A DNA stretch of 64,000 nucleotides from Seiridium cupressi (taxonomy: Eukaryota > Ascomycota > Sordariomycetes > Amphisphaeriales > Sporocadaceae), in contig JARVKI010000015.1 in the NCBI GenBank assembly GCA_036674765.1, positions 1 through 64,000 on the forward strand, written 5' to 3'. The notes under the pieces were generated by a model. The model worked only from the letters and a program-made list of their open reading frames with translations, made no database searches and had not been told where the DNA came from. Of this stretch, positions 22,401-34,386 are shown piece after piece (within the stretch, counting starts at the first letter, position 1; each line of letters starts with the position of its first letter). The translations under genes were made by a program, and so were the position numbers.

Positions 22401-23102
22401 GAGGATCTGTTCAAGAACCTCCGAGAGGACATTGGCTTCAACATTGAGATGAAGTATCCCATGCTACACGAAACTGAGGAGCAGCAGATGGACACCTACA
22501 CGGTTGAGATCAACAACTTCTGTGATACGGTGCTGAGCAAGGTGTACGACTTGGCCAAGAACCGTAACATCATCTTCAGTAGCTTCAACCCGGATGTTTG
22601 CCTTTGCCTCAGCTTCAAGCAACCCAGTATCCCTATCATGTTCTTGTCGGACTCTGGCGCTTGTCCTGTCGGCGATATCCGGGCAAGCAGTCTGCAGGAG
22701 GCAATTCGATTTGCCAGTCGGTGGAACCTGCTCGGTATCGTCAGCACTTCGCAGCCCTTTGTCAACAGTCCCAGACTGGTCAAGGTAGTGAAGCAGAGTG
22801 GTCTGGTTTGTGTCAGTTATGGTGCTCAAAATAATGACCCCTTGCTTGTCCAGGTAAGAAAATGGCTTTCGGACTCGGCACCAGGAGCAATCGTGCTAAC
22901 AAGTAAATAGCGCCAGGTGCAGGAGGGCATAGATGCAGTCATTGTGGACAATGTCTTGGCCATCCGTAAAGGTTTGACCAATGACGAGGAGAAGAAGAGG
23001 CAAAAGCAAGTCGAGAAAGCTGCCATTGCCGGGAGCTTGAATGGCATTAAGAATGGCATAGAGACTGGTGTTGCGAATGGAGTTAATGGTGGTTCAACGT
23101 GA
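19422..23102 (+). CDS. GDE1: Glycerophosphocholine phosphodiesterase Gde1, SPX-ankyrin-GDPD, 1176 aa
   Basis: Exons 19422-19438, 19471-19622, 19684-22853 and 22911-23102 give 1176 residues. The 17-nt first exon encodes Met-Lys-Phe-Gly-Arg, which with the next exon forms the conserved SPX start. SPX covers roughly residues 1-155 and binds inositol pyrophosphates in this family. Ankyrin repeats cover about 370-590 (several Leu-His-x-Ala-Ala motifs). The GDPD catalytic domain lies at about 808-1140: His-Arg-Gly at H814-G816, Glu-Asn-Thr, E849-x-D851 and H864. All expected catalytic and metal-binding residues are present. Gde1 hydrolyses glycerophosphocholine and related diesters to glycerol-3-phosphate in the cytosol. 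In yeast it is induced by phosphate limitation. The region between ankyrin and GDPD is the C2-like segment usual for Gde1. Confidence 0.96.
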
Positions 23103-24097
23103 AACAGCACTCATTCTGCTAGGACTGTTCGTTAGAAGGTACATCGATACAGGACTCGTAAGACTCGGACCGGGCATAAACGACAGAACCGTGTTATAAA
23201 CTACAGATACGAACGATAGTATTGATAAATCTGTTTCGCGTTGCTTTCTACAACGCAGCGAGCCATGCCCTTGCTCATAAGCACATACCGAACCCTTTGT
23301 TTACAGGTTTTATACACATGGCGAAAGTTGATGTGAGACGCCTCTCCTGAGATCTCGTATCAACGTCAGTCAGCCAGCGCACTGGCTTTGGAACAGCGAG
23401 AGAAGAAGAGCAGTAGTCTTGCAAGCACGAATATTATTTTCATGGGTATGGGTGAACAATATGCTTGCGCCTCCTGGGTCATCACAGAATAACATCACAG
23501 CCAACTGGCTTGCGAGTTCAATCACCATTTCATTGTTTCAATAATAATAATATAGCAAGTCGGAGAGTCATCCCACCCTTCGTTCTTAAGGGCGCATGTA
23601 GTATGTTGACCAAGTGCGCGGTGGATCACTCGGACCGGGCACTTGGACTTTCGCCGACGTGCCGGGATTAATCGGCAGGCGGTGGGCTAGACTGGACTAC
23701 ATGGGATGTCAGCACTGTACGTTACCTAAGCTAGAGGACCCAAGAAGCTTTTGCCCCAGTCGAGTTCCAGTCCACGCTTATGAGAGACGTCGCCCGTCGG
23801 TAGAGCTGTGTCTTACGACAATGATGTAGCCTCCGCAGTCGCCGCCATTCTGGAGCCCATGACCGTTACATCTCGGAATTGAGCATCACGTTTGCATCAC
23901 ATTTGCATCCCTCGAGGAAGGCGGCAGCGGCTGGGAAACGGCGCTTTGTGCTTTCCCCAGCGCGGACAAGGAATCGTATCCACCGACGCACGTCAACTCT
24001 AGCACTAGACTTTCTCAACACTCGGATCACCTCACTCACAACTCCAAGTCTCCATCCAACCACTGTCTGTGACTGCGCACATCACCACCGAGTCACA
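23103..24097. other. Intergenic, GDE1 3' flank and yme1 upstream region
   Basis: 995 bases between two plus-strand genes. An AATAAT run lies near 23539-23553. The last 219 bases are open in frame with yme1, but that extension begins with a non-ATG codon and looks like leader sequence. No other gene is recognised. Confidence 0.55.
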
Positions 24098-26684
24098 ATG
24101 GCCCTCCAGGCGTCAGCTCTCCCGAGCATCGCCGCCGCCACGACGGACATCTGGCCGTCCATGCTCAACACTCTGGCCGTCCCATTTCGAGCCCAGGCAC
24201 CGCCGCGCAGCCCGAAATCGGCTCCTACCATCCAGAAGCCCGAGGCTGCCAGGCTGCTTCGCTCACAACCGCCCACCATCCCAGCAGTGCAACATGCCAA
24301 GTTCGACCTTCCCGACTTCCTTCGCCATTCCTGCTTGGATACTGCCATGACCTCGACCCTGTCACCTGCCGCAAGGCATATCTTGACGCCCTTCGATATT
24401 CGGACTGCCGTCTCGAGCATGTCTAGCGGTGCTCTTCTCGCCTCCAACCCTGTCGTTCGACGATTCTACTCTCAGCAACCTGTCTCACGGTCCCTGTATA
24501 CTATGCGAACGGCACGCCCCTCTGGCGCGGCTCCCCTGTTGAAGACGGCCGTCTTCCAACAAAGATCATATCAGACTGGCGGCTTGTCTAGGAATCTACT
24601 TGCCCACATGGAGGAATCGGCAAACCGCAACCCTTCCAGCGCAACAGCTCAAAATGCCTTCTACCAGGCTCTGTTGAAGGCCAACATGCCTGCTATCATT
24701 GTGGAACGATACCGGTCCGGCCGATTCGCCACCAATCCTGCCGCCGATGATGCTTACAACAAGGCTCTCGGCTTGCTGAGCCCTGGCACTGGGCAGGCGA
24801 CAAATGGCAACCTCGAACAAAGTCTCCCGTCTGATCTGACCCCGACTCAACTCCAGGCTGTCAAGCAAGCTCTGGCTGCCCACTCTCGGGGCCAAAACAT
24901 CGCCGTCACGAAGGAGCCAGCGGCCGGGAAAGGCGGTGCTCTCCACGTTATCGTCGACGAGACACTCGGTAGCTCCTTGTTTCGCTGGGTCAAGTTCATC
25001 CTCTGGTTCGCACTCTTCACCTACTTGAGTCTTGTCGTCATCACCATGCTTGTGGAGAGCTTGAGCGTCTTGAAGCGTCCTGGCGGCGGCAAGGTTGATA
25101 GTGAGGCCAAAGCCGAGAACCAGAAGACTCGATTTTCCGATGTGCACGGATGTGACGATGCCAAGGAGGAACTGCAGGAAATGGTCGACTTCCTACGGAA
25201 TCCTGAGAAGTTCTCTACTCTGGGTGGTAAACTCCCTAAAGGTGTCTTGCTGGTTGGACCTCCTGGCACTGGTAAAACTTTGCTGGCACGAGCCGTGGCC
25301 GGTGAGGCCGGCGTTCCGTTCTTCTACATGTCCGGTAGCGAATTCGATGAAGTGTACGTTGGTGTAGGTGCGAAGAGGGTACGAGAATTGTTCGCTGCCG
25401 CCAAGGGTAAAGCGCCTGCCATCATCTTCATCGATGAGCTGGACGCTATCGGTGGTCGCCGTAACGCCCGCGATGCCTCCTATGTGAAGCAGACTTTGAA
25501 TCAACTGCTGACTGAGCTGGACGGGTTTGAGCAGAACAACGGTGTTATTATCATGGGGGCCACAAACTTTCCGGAACTGCTAGACAAGGCTCTCGTTCGA
25601 CCGGGTCGATTTGATCGTCACGTCAATGTGGACCTCCCAGACGTCCGCGGTCGTCTAGCTATTCTCCAGCACCATGCAAGAAAAATCAAGTCTGCCAAGA
25701 ATGTCGACTTCAAGGCACTCGCCATGAGCACGCCTGGGCTATCCGGAGCTGAGCTCGAGAACATCGTGAATCAAGCTGCGGTCCACGCTAGTCGTGCCAA
25801 GTCTCAGTTCGTAGGCCTCAACGACTACGAATGGGCCAAGGACAGAGTTATCATGGGTGCCGAGCGTAAGACCATGGTCATCACACCAGAGGAGAAGGAG
25901 ATGACGGCATACCACGAAGCGGGACACGCACTCATTCAACTATTCTCTCCCAATGCCGGCAGCTCATTGTACAAGGTTACCGTTCTAGCACGGGGTGGTT
26001 CCCTGGGCCATACCGCATATCTTCCCGAGATGGACAAGCATTCGTACTCCATGCAGAACTATACGGCTCGCATCGACTCTTCGCTAGGCGGCAAGCTTGC
26101 GGAAGAAATCGTCTACGGTCTCGACAAAGTCACCAGCGGGGCCGGTGCTGTGAGTGTTGCCTGAAACCCTTCCATTATTCTCTATTCCCTATATCCACTA
26201 ACCTAAATAGGATCTGCAAGCCGCTACGGCAGTAGCTTGGCAGATGGTCGCGCAGATGGGCATGTCTCCCAAGCTCGGTCACATGGAATATGCCACACGG
26301 TACCAAGAACTCAGCAGCGAGACGAGAGCTCTGATCGAGTCCGAAGTCCAACGCCTATTGAACGAATCTTACGAGAGGTGTCGAAAACTGTTGATTGACC
26401 GTCGCAAGGAGCTTGATCGGCTGGCACAGGCCTTGGTGGAATACGAGACTCTGAGCAAGGACGAGGTTGAGAAGGTCATCCGAGGCGAAAAGCTCTCGGA
26501 CCGGATGCCAGCACCCAAGGGCCCGATAAGGGTACCTGTCCCGGACCAACCTGGACCGGTTGCAGTTCCTTTGCCTGGAGGGGGCTCGAGTCCACCACCA
26601 CCCGCACCCCCGGCGCCCCCGCCGGCTAGTCCTGGGCTCTCATCCCCTGAGCAGCCGAGTACAGCAAGCGAGGAAAAGTCATGA
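24098..26684 (+). CDS. YME1: Mitochondrial i-AAA protease Yme1, ATP-dependent zinc metalloprotease, 841 aa
   Basis: Two exons (24098-26149, 26211-26684). The N-terminal ~280 residues are a long mitochondrial presequence plus the Yme1-type N-domain. One membrane segment lies near residues 292-320. The AAA module has Walker A Gly-Pro-Pro-Gly-Thr-Gly-Lys-Thr from residue 387, a Tyr-Val-Gly pore loop, Walker B Ile-Phe-Ile-Asp-Glu-Leu-Asp, and the Arg-Pro-Gly-Arg-Phe-Asp second region of homology. The metalloprotease has His-Glu-Ala-Gly-His at 606-610, and the third ligand Asp is D685, the first codon after the intron. Yme1 forms a hexamer in the inner membrane facing the intermembrane space and degrades misassembled or regulatory proteins. 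The Pro/Ser-rich tail (about the last 50 residues) is longer and more repetitive than in yeast. The start was set at the first ATG after the leader. Confidence 0.96.
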
Positions 26685-27945
26685 GCTTAACAATCACTTA
26701 CCAAAAGACTTTTTACACCTTCGTTCTGTGCAGTCGTGTCTACACGTTTGTCGTCAGGAGCAAACGCGGCCGATATGCCTAAAAGTTGGGAAGCGTGTCG
26801 TTGAGTATTGATTTTACTCGGAGTGGTCCTTCCATAGGCTTCAAAGTGGGTATATCGGAGGCTCTGGGACAGGGAGTCATGAAACAGAGCATGGCTAGTG
26901 ACCAAGAGAGGTCAACCTCCCAATTCGGCGCTGTATCGCGCCGCGAGGCTCAAAAGCTGGCCTCACGAACCTGCACGTGGATAAGCTCACACATGGAGGG
27001 GTTTGATACTCGGAGCAGCTCAAATGTAAAGAATAGTTCTTTTTGTCATGGAAATTCTAGCGCAGCCACTACTTCTGGCAATTGTGTGTTATAAACCAGA
27101 TGCTTTTCCATTCTTCTCCAGGTGATCGTTGCAATGTGTTAAGTGCTTGCCAATAATAGGTGCTTTTGCTTGTGAAATAGGAGCAACAGAGTAGGCGGCT
27201 GTGTTGAAGGTTCCTTGCTGTCGAACCGGGTCAAGGTAACCCCTACCGCCTTCTTCGCCTCTCTCAGCATTACCTTCAGACTCAGTCTTTGTGACAGCCG
27301 AGTGGAGCATAGTGGAAGTGGAAGTGGAAGTGGGAGTGATTAGCTACAACTCAGATTTTGGATATCGGTTTCTGAGTTGTTTGCTCAAAATCACAGATAC
27401 ACCTGACGCAGAGCTACGGGAAGCACTACTCTATACAGGTGCTGGTAATGGAACGAAGAACAAGAAATTAATTAGTTAAGAAGGGGGGCTAGAAATAAGA
27501 CCGGATGGCTCTAAAAAAGATGGTGCTGTATGGATTCTATTTGCGATTCGTGGCCATTCTAGGCACGTCGCTCCCCGTTCACCCAGTGCTGTATCAGGTC
27601 TATCCATCTGAGACTTATTTACCAAACTCTCATTTACATTTCTCGAGGTCATTACGAGACTTTTCTTCCCTTATGCATAACCGTCCAGCTCCAACCCCTG
27701 TAGGGCGCTCGCAGCCATGCCTAGTCTTGACTTATTCCTACACGGATGCCTTACAACGTGTAAAGGTAGTCCCACATTTAGATCTCCCTCCGACTATCGG
27801 CTGTCGATAGCGATGATGACTCGCCATGCCTTGGTAATCGAGTAGGGCTGTAGCACGGGCCTGGAATCTCTTGATTCCTTCCAATACTTCGCCCACTTTC
27901 GTCTCACATGACCAGGCATATAGACGTCTGCCCTTGCAGTTAGTC
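26685..27945. other. Convergent intergenic region, yme1 / ufd2
   Basis: 1.26 kb between converging genes, so it contains both 3' ends. A short tandem of a GGAAGT hexamer lies at about 27308-27332. Open frames are all short and unrecognised. I see no RNA gene. Confidence 0.55.
27308..27335. repeat. Short tandem repeat, GGAAGT-type hexamer
   Basis: Three clear copies plus a degenerate fourth (GGGAGT). It is a simple microsatellite in the yme1-ufd2 intergenic region. Confidence 0.7.
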
Positions 27946-30900
27946 CTAGGATGTATCCATGGCGTCCTCACTAGATGAATGGGCCTGTGCCTTCACGGCT
28001 GCGACCCGCTCTGCTTTCCAAGCCTCGACCTTCTGTCGTAGTTCGTCCGCAGGAACAACATCATTGATGGTCATAGGGTTACGCGTGAAAGGGTCTCGCG
28101 GGTTCGCCAGGAGTTGCTGGACAATAGTCGAGCGGTCCACAATCACCTTTGAAGGCAAGAGGACGGGATCCGTCATCAGTGTTCCCATGAGAGGATCCTC
28201 GAACTCGCTTGGAATCTCACCCAGGTCCAACTCAGCCTGGTCTGCAATCTCCTTCGCATCCTTGACCCTTTGCTTCATCTTCTCCCACACAGCCAGCTCT
28301 TCGGGGGCCTTGAGGTTTCTTGAGGTGAGGATTTTCGAGGCCTCATCGAAGTTTGCGGGCTTGTATGACCGCTCGTCCGCAGCAATCGCCTCGATGAACG
28401 GTCGTTTCGATTCTAAATTTAGATAGATGTCGGTGAAGTCAGACAAGAGCGTCTTGGCATCGAAGTTGTACTTCTTAGCATCCTCGACTTTGAGGTTTCC
28501 TCTCTTGGGACCAACTAATGTGTCGAGGTTATAGTCCAGCATGACAGCCAGACGGCCAACAATCTCGGGCATGGTGAAGGCGTCTTTCAGTGTCTCGGTG
28601 AATAGCTTCATCATGGCCATTGTTTCGTTGACCAATTGCATATAGCTTTGGCATGCGCCTTCGGCCTGCTCAAGATCCGTGACAATTTTTGTCCTTTCCT
28701 CTGGAGACAGAGACTGATCTTGAAGCTGCTTCTGATAGTCGTGTATCTTGATCAGCTTGCCCATGGCTTCATCGAGCAGATACGTCGCATCGCTGAGCAA
28801 CAGACTGACGAACTGGACAAAGAAGCCACGGTTGACTCTGCTTTCCTTGTTCAGCTGCTCCTTGTAGACGTTGTTCGGCCAGATGCACTTAATAACCTGG
28901 AAGATCTCGTATCGGATGTTGAACTTGTCGTAAAAAGCTGTGCTCGTACCATGTTCACACTCTGCAGAAGTCAGTAGAGAGGCCTTTGCCAGACGGATGA
29001 ATGGCCTATGGCTTACCGATGTAAAATTTCATGAGAGCGTGGAGTAAATGCTCATTGGCTAACTGGGATCCGATCAGGATGTCGCCAAGGATGCCCTTGC
29101 TCAAATGATACATGGGGTATTGTCCCGCAAACAAGACCGTCACCAAAGATGACTTGAGATAAGGATTTCTGATATACTCGGAGGATCTAAGGAACGTGAT
29201 TGCGAGCGCAACGATCTCGTCCCCGACCGCAGACATCATGACCTGTGGCATGAATCTAATTTGTTCATGTCAGCTCCGTTGATTGCAGTGAGCGGGATGG
29301 GTGCACGTCGTACCGTAGGACAAACTTGAAGTTGTCCACAACATCTTGTAGGGCATACTCCGGTAAACAGCTGAATGCATCGGGCTTCTCAGCCGCCAAC
29401 GGAAGAGGCAGTTTCTGGCCAGGCACATATGCTGAGCCACTTGCAACTCGAAGCAGCCAAACCGTAACATAACGCATGAATTGCAGTGACAGGGTCTGCA
29501 TGTCCTTATCGGTGAGAACGCCGTCTATCGAGAATCTGAGCGCCATAGTTTTATCAATGACGCTGTTGATCCTGTCGTGTTGGCGTTTCGCCATGGCTAA
29601 TTGCATTGGGTTGTTCTGCAGTTTCTTCAGCTGCTCGCTCACCTCCTTCTCGACTTTCTGCAAGTGCTTGATTTCTCGGTCCAAATCTTTAAGCTTTGAG
29701 TTGGTGGCTTCACTACCGTAGTGGTGGGCCGCCAGATTAAGGAAGAAGACTTCTGAGATGAAGTTTGACGTTCCATCAGCTTTCTTACTGTAAAATGCAT
29801 CCGATGTCGCCTGGTCCGCGTTCAGCTTGGTCTCATCGCTCATATCGATTCTGGGGTCTCGCCGCAGATAATCGATATCGATTTTTGATATTTTGGAAAA
29901 AGTAGCATCCATGAAAGGGTCGCAGAGTTGGTCAAGGATGGCTGTGATATTGACCATGAAGCCATCAGAAGCCACCTCTTTGGGATCAACATGCAGGGCA
30001 CGTCTCTTGTGGTTCGTGTTCATCACAAAAGCAAACCAGTCCAATATCTTATTGCGCGCCGTCTGGCCGGCCCGAACAAAGGCATTCACAATACTGGTCA
30101 AATCACCCTGGTGAGTCTTCAGTGTCATTTGCAAGGCACTTTGCGAGGTGCGCACAGCTCCCTGGTCGATTGTTCGAGGGCTAGAAAAGTATGTCCTCGT
30201 CACGTCAGCCTGCAGAGGCGAAATTCGGAAGAAGGGGCCTAGAATGGTCTGGGCTTCGCTCGAGATAGCGGTCTGCTCTTTGGTCATGTCCGGCGTTGGC
30301 GTGATAAGAAATCGGGGATGCTGAGCCAAGGCATCCAGCAGAGCCGGGTATCTCGAGAAAGTGACCAGGCAGTTTACATAGGGCTTGTAATCATCATTCA
30401 TCGACATGGTTGCAAGCTTGTCGCTGAGCCGTACCATGGCATCCGTGAAGACGGGCCCCACGGTGTCGTCATCACTCATGCGAGCCACAGCCTCGTCATA
30501 GAATTCCAAGCAGATGCCATCGTCGTTGTCATGGTGTCGCAGCAGGTATGGACTAAGAGTGTCATGGTCGGGGTTCGGCTCTCGGCTGAACAACTCCGGC
30601 ATGGTGATGGCGAAGATGCAGTTGCTCATGCATAACCGTCTGACCTCGTCGAGAACAGCTCGCTTTTCTGGGGTGGGCCGTCTCAAGGACGACTTGATCT
30701 TGACTGCACGCTTGAAGCATGGCAGCAGATAGTTTAATAGCGGCTTGCTGGCGGGCTGCGCGCTTGCGGCCTCGAGAATGGCCGAGTCGATGTTTTGGGT
30801 CGTCAGCTTCAGAGGTTCGCCACTTTGTGATATTTCCTCGGCGGTGTTTTCGAGATAGATCTTGGCGCCACGGCCATCGAGTGTCTGCGTCCGACTGGGA

Positions 30901-31441
30901 TCCAGTGTTATGCGAAAGATATCACCAATGACCCTGTCAGACCAGTCCTCGAGAGGCTCCTCCTTCACCGGGGCATTAATCTTCTTGGCTGGCGGCGCTG
31001 AAGCTGGATTCTTGGTCAGCACATTTCCTACGAAGCTTGGCATATCTTTTGGCCGGACCGGCCATATCCAGATCGCACATACCAGCCTCGCTCTCTGCTG
31101 TGTTCTTCAAGCCCAACTGCGAGCTTGTTCTCGTCGGCGGCAGGCTGATCGTGGAGCTCGCTTGTGGGCGCACTGCTGCCGGCTGCTTGTTCTCGTCGTT
31201 GGGGGCTGGCGAGGCTGGCTTCGGTGTGGTGGCCGAACTCGACGGTTGTGAAGTAGTCGGCGAAGAGGTCTGCGGAGGTGACGAAGCAGCTGCCCTGCTC
31301 AGCATCGCCAGACGCTTCTGGCGCATCTTCAAACATGGTCAGCTAATGGATCCTGCAGTCACAATCGCACAAGAAGCCGCGGATGGGGCTTACCTGCTCT
31401 GCCGGCGGCAGGGTCGGCTCTGGCTGTTCGTTAGGATCCAT
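27946..31441 (-). CDS. UFD2: Ubiquitin conjugation factor E4 (Ufd2), U-box ligase, 1092 aa
   Basis: Five exons on minus: 31441-31394, 31326-31083, 31045-29314, 29255-29017, 28961-27946. The N-terminus begins Met-Asp-Pro-Asn and continues with Met-Arg-Gln-Lys-Arg-Leu-Ala-Met-Leu, then a Ser/Pro/Thr-rich linker. The Ufd2 core starts near Glu-Asp-Trp-Ser-Asp-Arg-Val and carries the family helical repeats, including Leu-Asp-Ser-Ala-Ile-Leu-Glu-Ala and Asn-Pro-Tyr-Leu-Lys. The U-box lies at about residues 1004-1078 (Phe-x-Asp-Pro-Leu-Met-x-Thr-Leu-Met-x-Asp-Pro-Val). Ufd2 extends ubiquitin chains on substrates already primed by E3 ligases and works with Cdc48. The core exons join cleanly. The weak point is the join 31083/31045, which needs a 37-nt intron in the variable linker. 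A sequence error or different splice pair there is possible. Confidence 0.94.
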
Positions 31442-34293
31442 GTCGTCGATGCGGCAAGGCCGAGGTGGAGATAGAGGCCAGGAATTAACGAAGTATGAAA
31501 TGTCGCGGCGAGGAGAAGGGAGCAACGAGGGATCGATCCTATTTCAGAGTCCAGAAATGAGAGTTGTAACGGAGGTACCTAAAGGATGCAGGCAGCGGCG
31601 ACCTTGAGCTCCAAACGGTTGGCTTATCGATAGCACTGGCGATTACGACGTTGGCGTTGGCTGGCGGGGGAGCTCCAACTTGGTTGTGATGCACATGCGA
31701 GTCGTATCTCACTTGGGACATGCAAATGCCTAAGCTATAAATTACTACAATCTTTTATTTGCCAGCCACAGGCCACTACTGAAATTTCACATCATTCAAG
31801 ACGATGCTTTTTTATCCCTCCTGTTGTTCAACTTGGCTTCGAAGGTTGTTTTTTGTATATTCATTTCATTGCCGTCCCATGCTGATGCAAACAATGCGGT
31901 TCAACCTAATACTTAGGGACGTTGAATTCCCAAGCTCACAATATAATATCTGTACCTAATAACGGCCTCGCTTTGCCTTTTCCCCCACCAAGTTCAGATA
32001 ACCACTGGCTTTGGGCTGAAACATGAGCTTGCATTCGCCATCTGCACGACTGGTCCGCAGAAGCCTGAAGAATCCCGGCGATTCTCGATTGGTCATCTGC
32101 AGATACCATAGTAAGCTTCGGAGTTAAGGCTTGGCGATCCATTCACTTCTCAATGTCACGTTAGCTGAGTTGGGCAAGTTAGTTAGGCTAGAAATGAGAA
32201 TGGCTAGATACCTAGGAGGCACGCATCTACTGCAAGCATGTTTATGGCTCATTGGCAACCATCTTATGTCTAGCATAGTATCGAAAGTCGCAGTTTCCAT
32301 TTCCTATTTGTCGTTATCATGATACAAGTACATACATTTTGGTTCGGCTAGATCCTGGGTGCGAGACCTCGTATGTACCCCTGGTGTACGCTAACCTAAG
32401 CAGTTGCTGCCATCAGGACTTGACCAGCGGGAGTTCTTAGATCACATCACAACAAAGGGTAGCCTTCCTCTGATTCGTTAGACCTCCCCGGTATTGTCTA
32501 TGGCTTCTCGTTAAGGGCCAATAAAATGGTTGGTAGACCGCCCATCGGCCACGCCATGCACAACGGTATAATGTCGATCTTTGATTCGTCCCGAAATGAG
32601 CGTTATTCGGAGAATAATATCTACTTTCATCATGGAAAGCGACAGATCCTTCTTGATTGGTCCCCACGCCTTCGGAACGCGACGACCCGATCCGATGATT
32701 CCTGATAGCTGGCCAAACAGCTAGATATTGGAAATATTGACATGGCCGGGACCTGTTCCCATCCCGATACTGTAGTATCAAATTATGGATGGCTTACAGC
32801 AACGTCCTCGCTATTATTCGCAAGATATCTATCCACCCTCTCGGGAAAGCAGAAGCACTAGCCATGTTGTGAACCGCAGGTTAGCTGAACGGAAACGGCT
32901 GACATCAGCCTCACTAGCAGCATGCCCGATATCTCGCAGGGCGAACAATCGCAACCGCGGCGTAGGATTGACTCTTTGCATGATGTTGTTCTTGAAACAT
33001 GGGCCAAATGACGAGCGCTCTTATGGTACGACGGCAAACACACATCCTCAGAAGGACTCTGACAAGTGTCTCCATACACGGTGTGGCAGGTATAGAAGCC
33101 GAAATTTCGCTCACTGAAAATGCAGCCGGCTCGAAGTTGCACAATGCGAACCGCTGGAACAGCAGTGTACACTGCATGTTTGTGCCATTTTCGCCTAAGG
33201 AGCAGAGTCATTGGATACCCAGTAGGCCCCCTCGTTGAACAAAGCTGTTGCGCCCATTTACAGTTCTCAATGGCAACATCCAATGGAGGCTAGTGACATG
33301 CATACGAGATCCAGGAGCTTCCAACATACAGCCATCGGGCTCGGTTGGCCCAAGTCCCGTTCTCGTAACTACACAAGAGGTCCCGGCTTAGAGGAAGACG
33401 CATGAGAAGTCCATCTCTGGTGTATGTGCGGTTGGCGATTGCTCTTCTATTGATGAGAAGGCATCCGGTCATACATTCGACAAATGGAAAGTGCGGATTC
33501 ATGGCCCAGTAATACTTGAGAGCCTGGTCTATCTGGCTTTCGCAATCATTTTGCATCGGCGGACTCTATTCCTGAAGTTGTCCTGCGTCACCTCTTGGTG
33601 CTGCAAAAGATTTGCCTCTGTGCCATGTTGAGAAGTCTCGGGAACCTTCTCGGTGTCTTCTCACATTGTTACCTCGCCTATCACATCTTTGAGTAGCCAA
33701 ATCAGGACTCGAATCTTGCTACGCAACATATCTGCATGTATATTGGACACTAACAACGCATGAGCTTGGGTCTTCCAGGACGGCCCTGCAGATCAGCCTT
33801 CCAGCTCGATAATCTGCTATCAACGGCCTCATGGTCAATGGGGTCCCACGGATACTTGCAGTTGGCGAACCTTCCATTTACGACATTGTGTCACCGCCTA
33901 GAATTCTCTCATACGAGACGCACCGTTCTCGTCGTGCCTGGGAGCATGCAGAAACTGTGCGACCCTTCACAGTTTCGCCAATGATAGTTCTGTGGTCCCT
34001 TTATCAGCTCTCTCTGCAGCGCAGAAAGGCCTGGTCGACATCACACCTGAGCGCCGCCGAGGAAGGCAGATTTCCATTGGCTTGTCTTGTAGGGGCTTTA
34101 ACTCGTCTAACAGTCCACTCAAGGATGGATATATAGCAGACATTGCGGGGCCTGGATCATTTGTAGGATCCAGTGCGGCTTCACGGTTTCTAGAAGCCGC
34201 GTCCCTCGTTCAGCCACACGGAGAAATCGATCTTCAGCACATTCGTTTACCTCGTTCACCCCAGAAAATACCCTTCTATCAGCCTCGAACCTG
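31442..34293. other. 2.9 kb without a recognisable gene
   Basis: The left end is the ufd2 upstream region. An open minus-strand frame extends the Ufd2 start upstream to 31525, but the shorter start is preferred. AT-richer sequence runs from about 31730 to 31960. Open frames between 32400 and 34300 are short (largest about 140 codons, 32858-33283 on minus) and none resembles a known family. The right end may hide an unfound first exon of the membrane protein that follows. Confidence 0.5.
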
Positions 34294-34386
34294 GTGTTTG
34301 TAAAACTACCCCGCATAGCTGTCAGTCCACGTCGACTTCACGGTTTGTGCCCTAATTGCCAAAGTCCGGGGGGTCCAATCGCGGCA

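Noticed and set aside
23879..24097. Upstream in-frame extension of Yme1
   Set aside because: It begins without an ATG and reads like leader sequence. The ATG at 24098 gives a sensible mitochondrial start.
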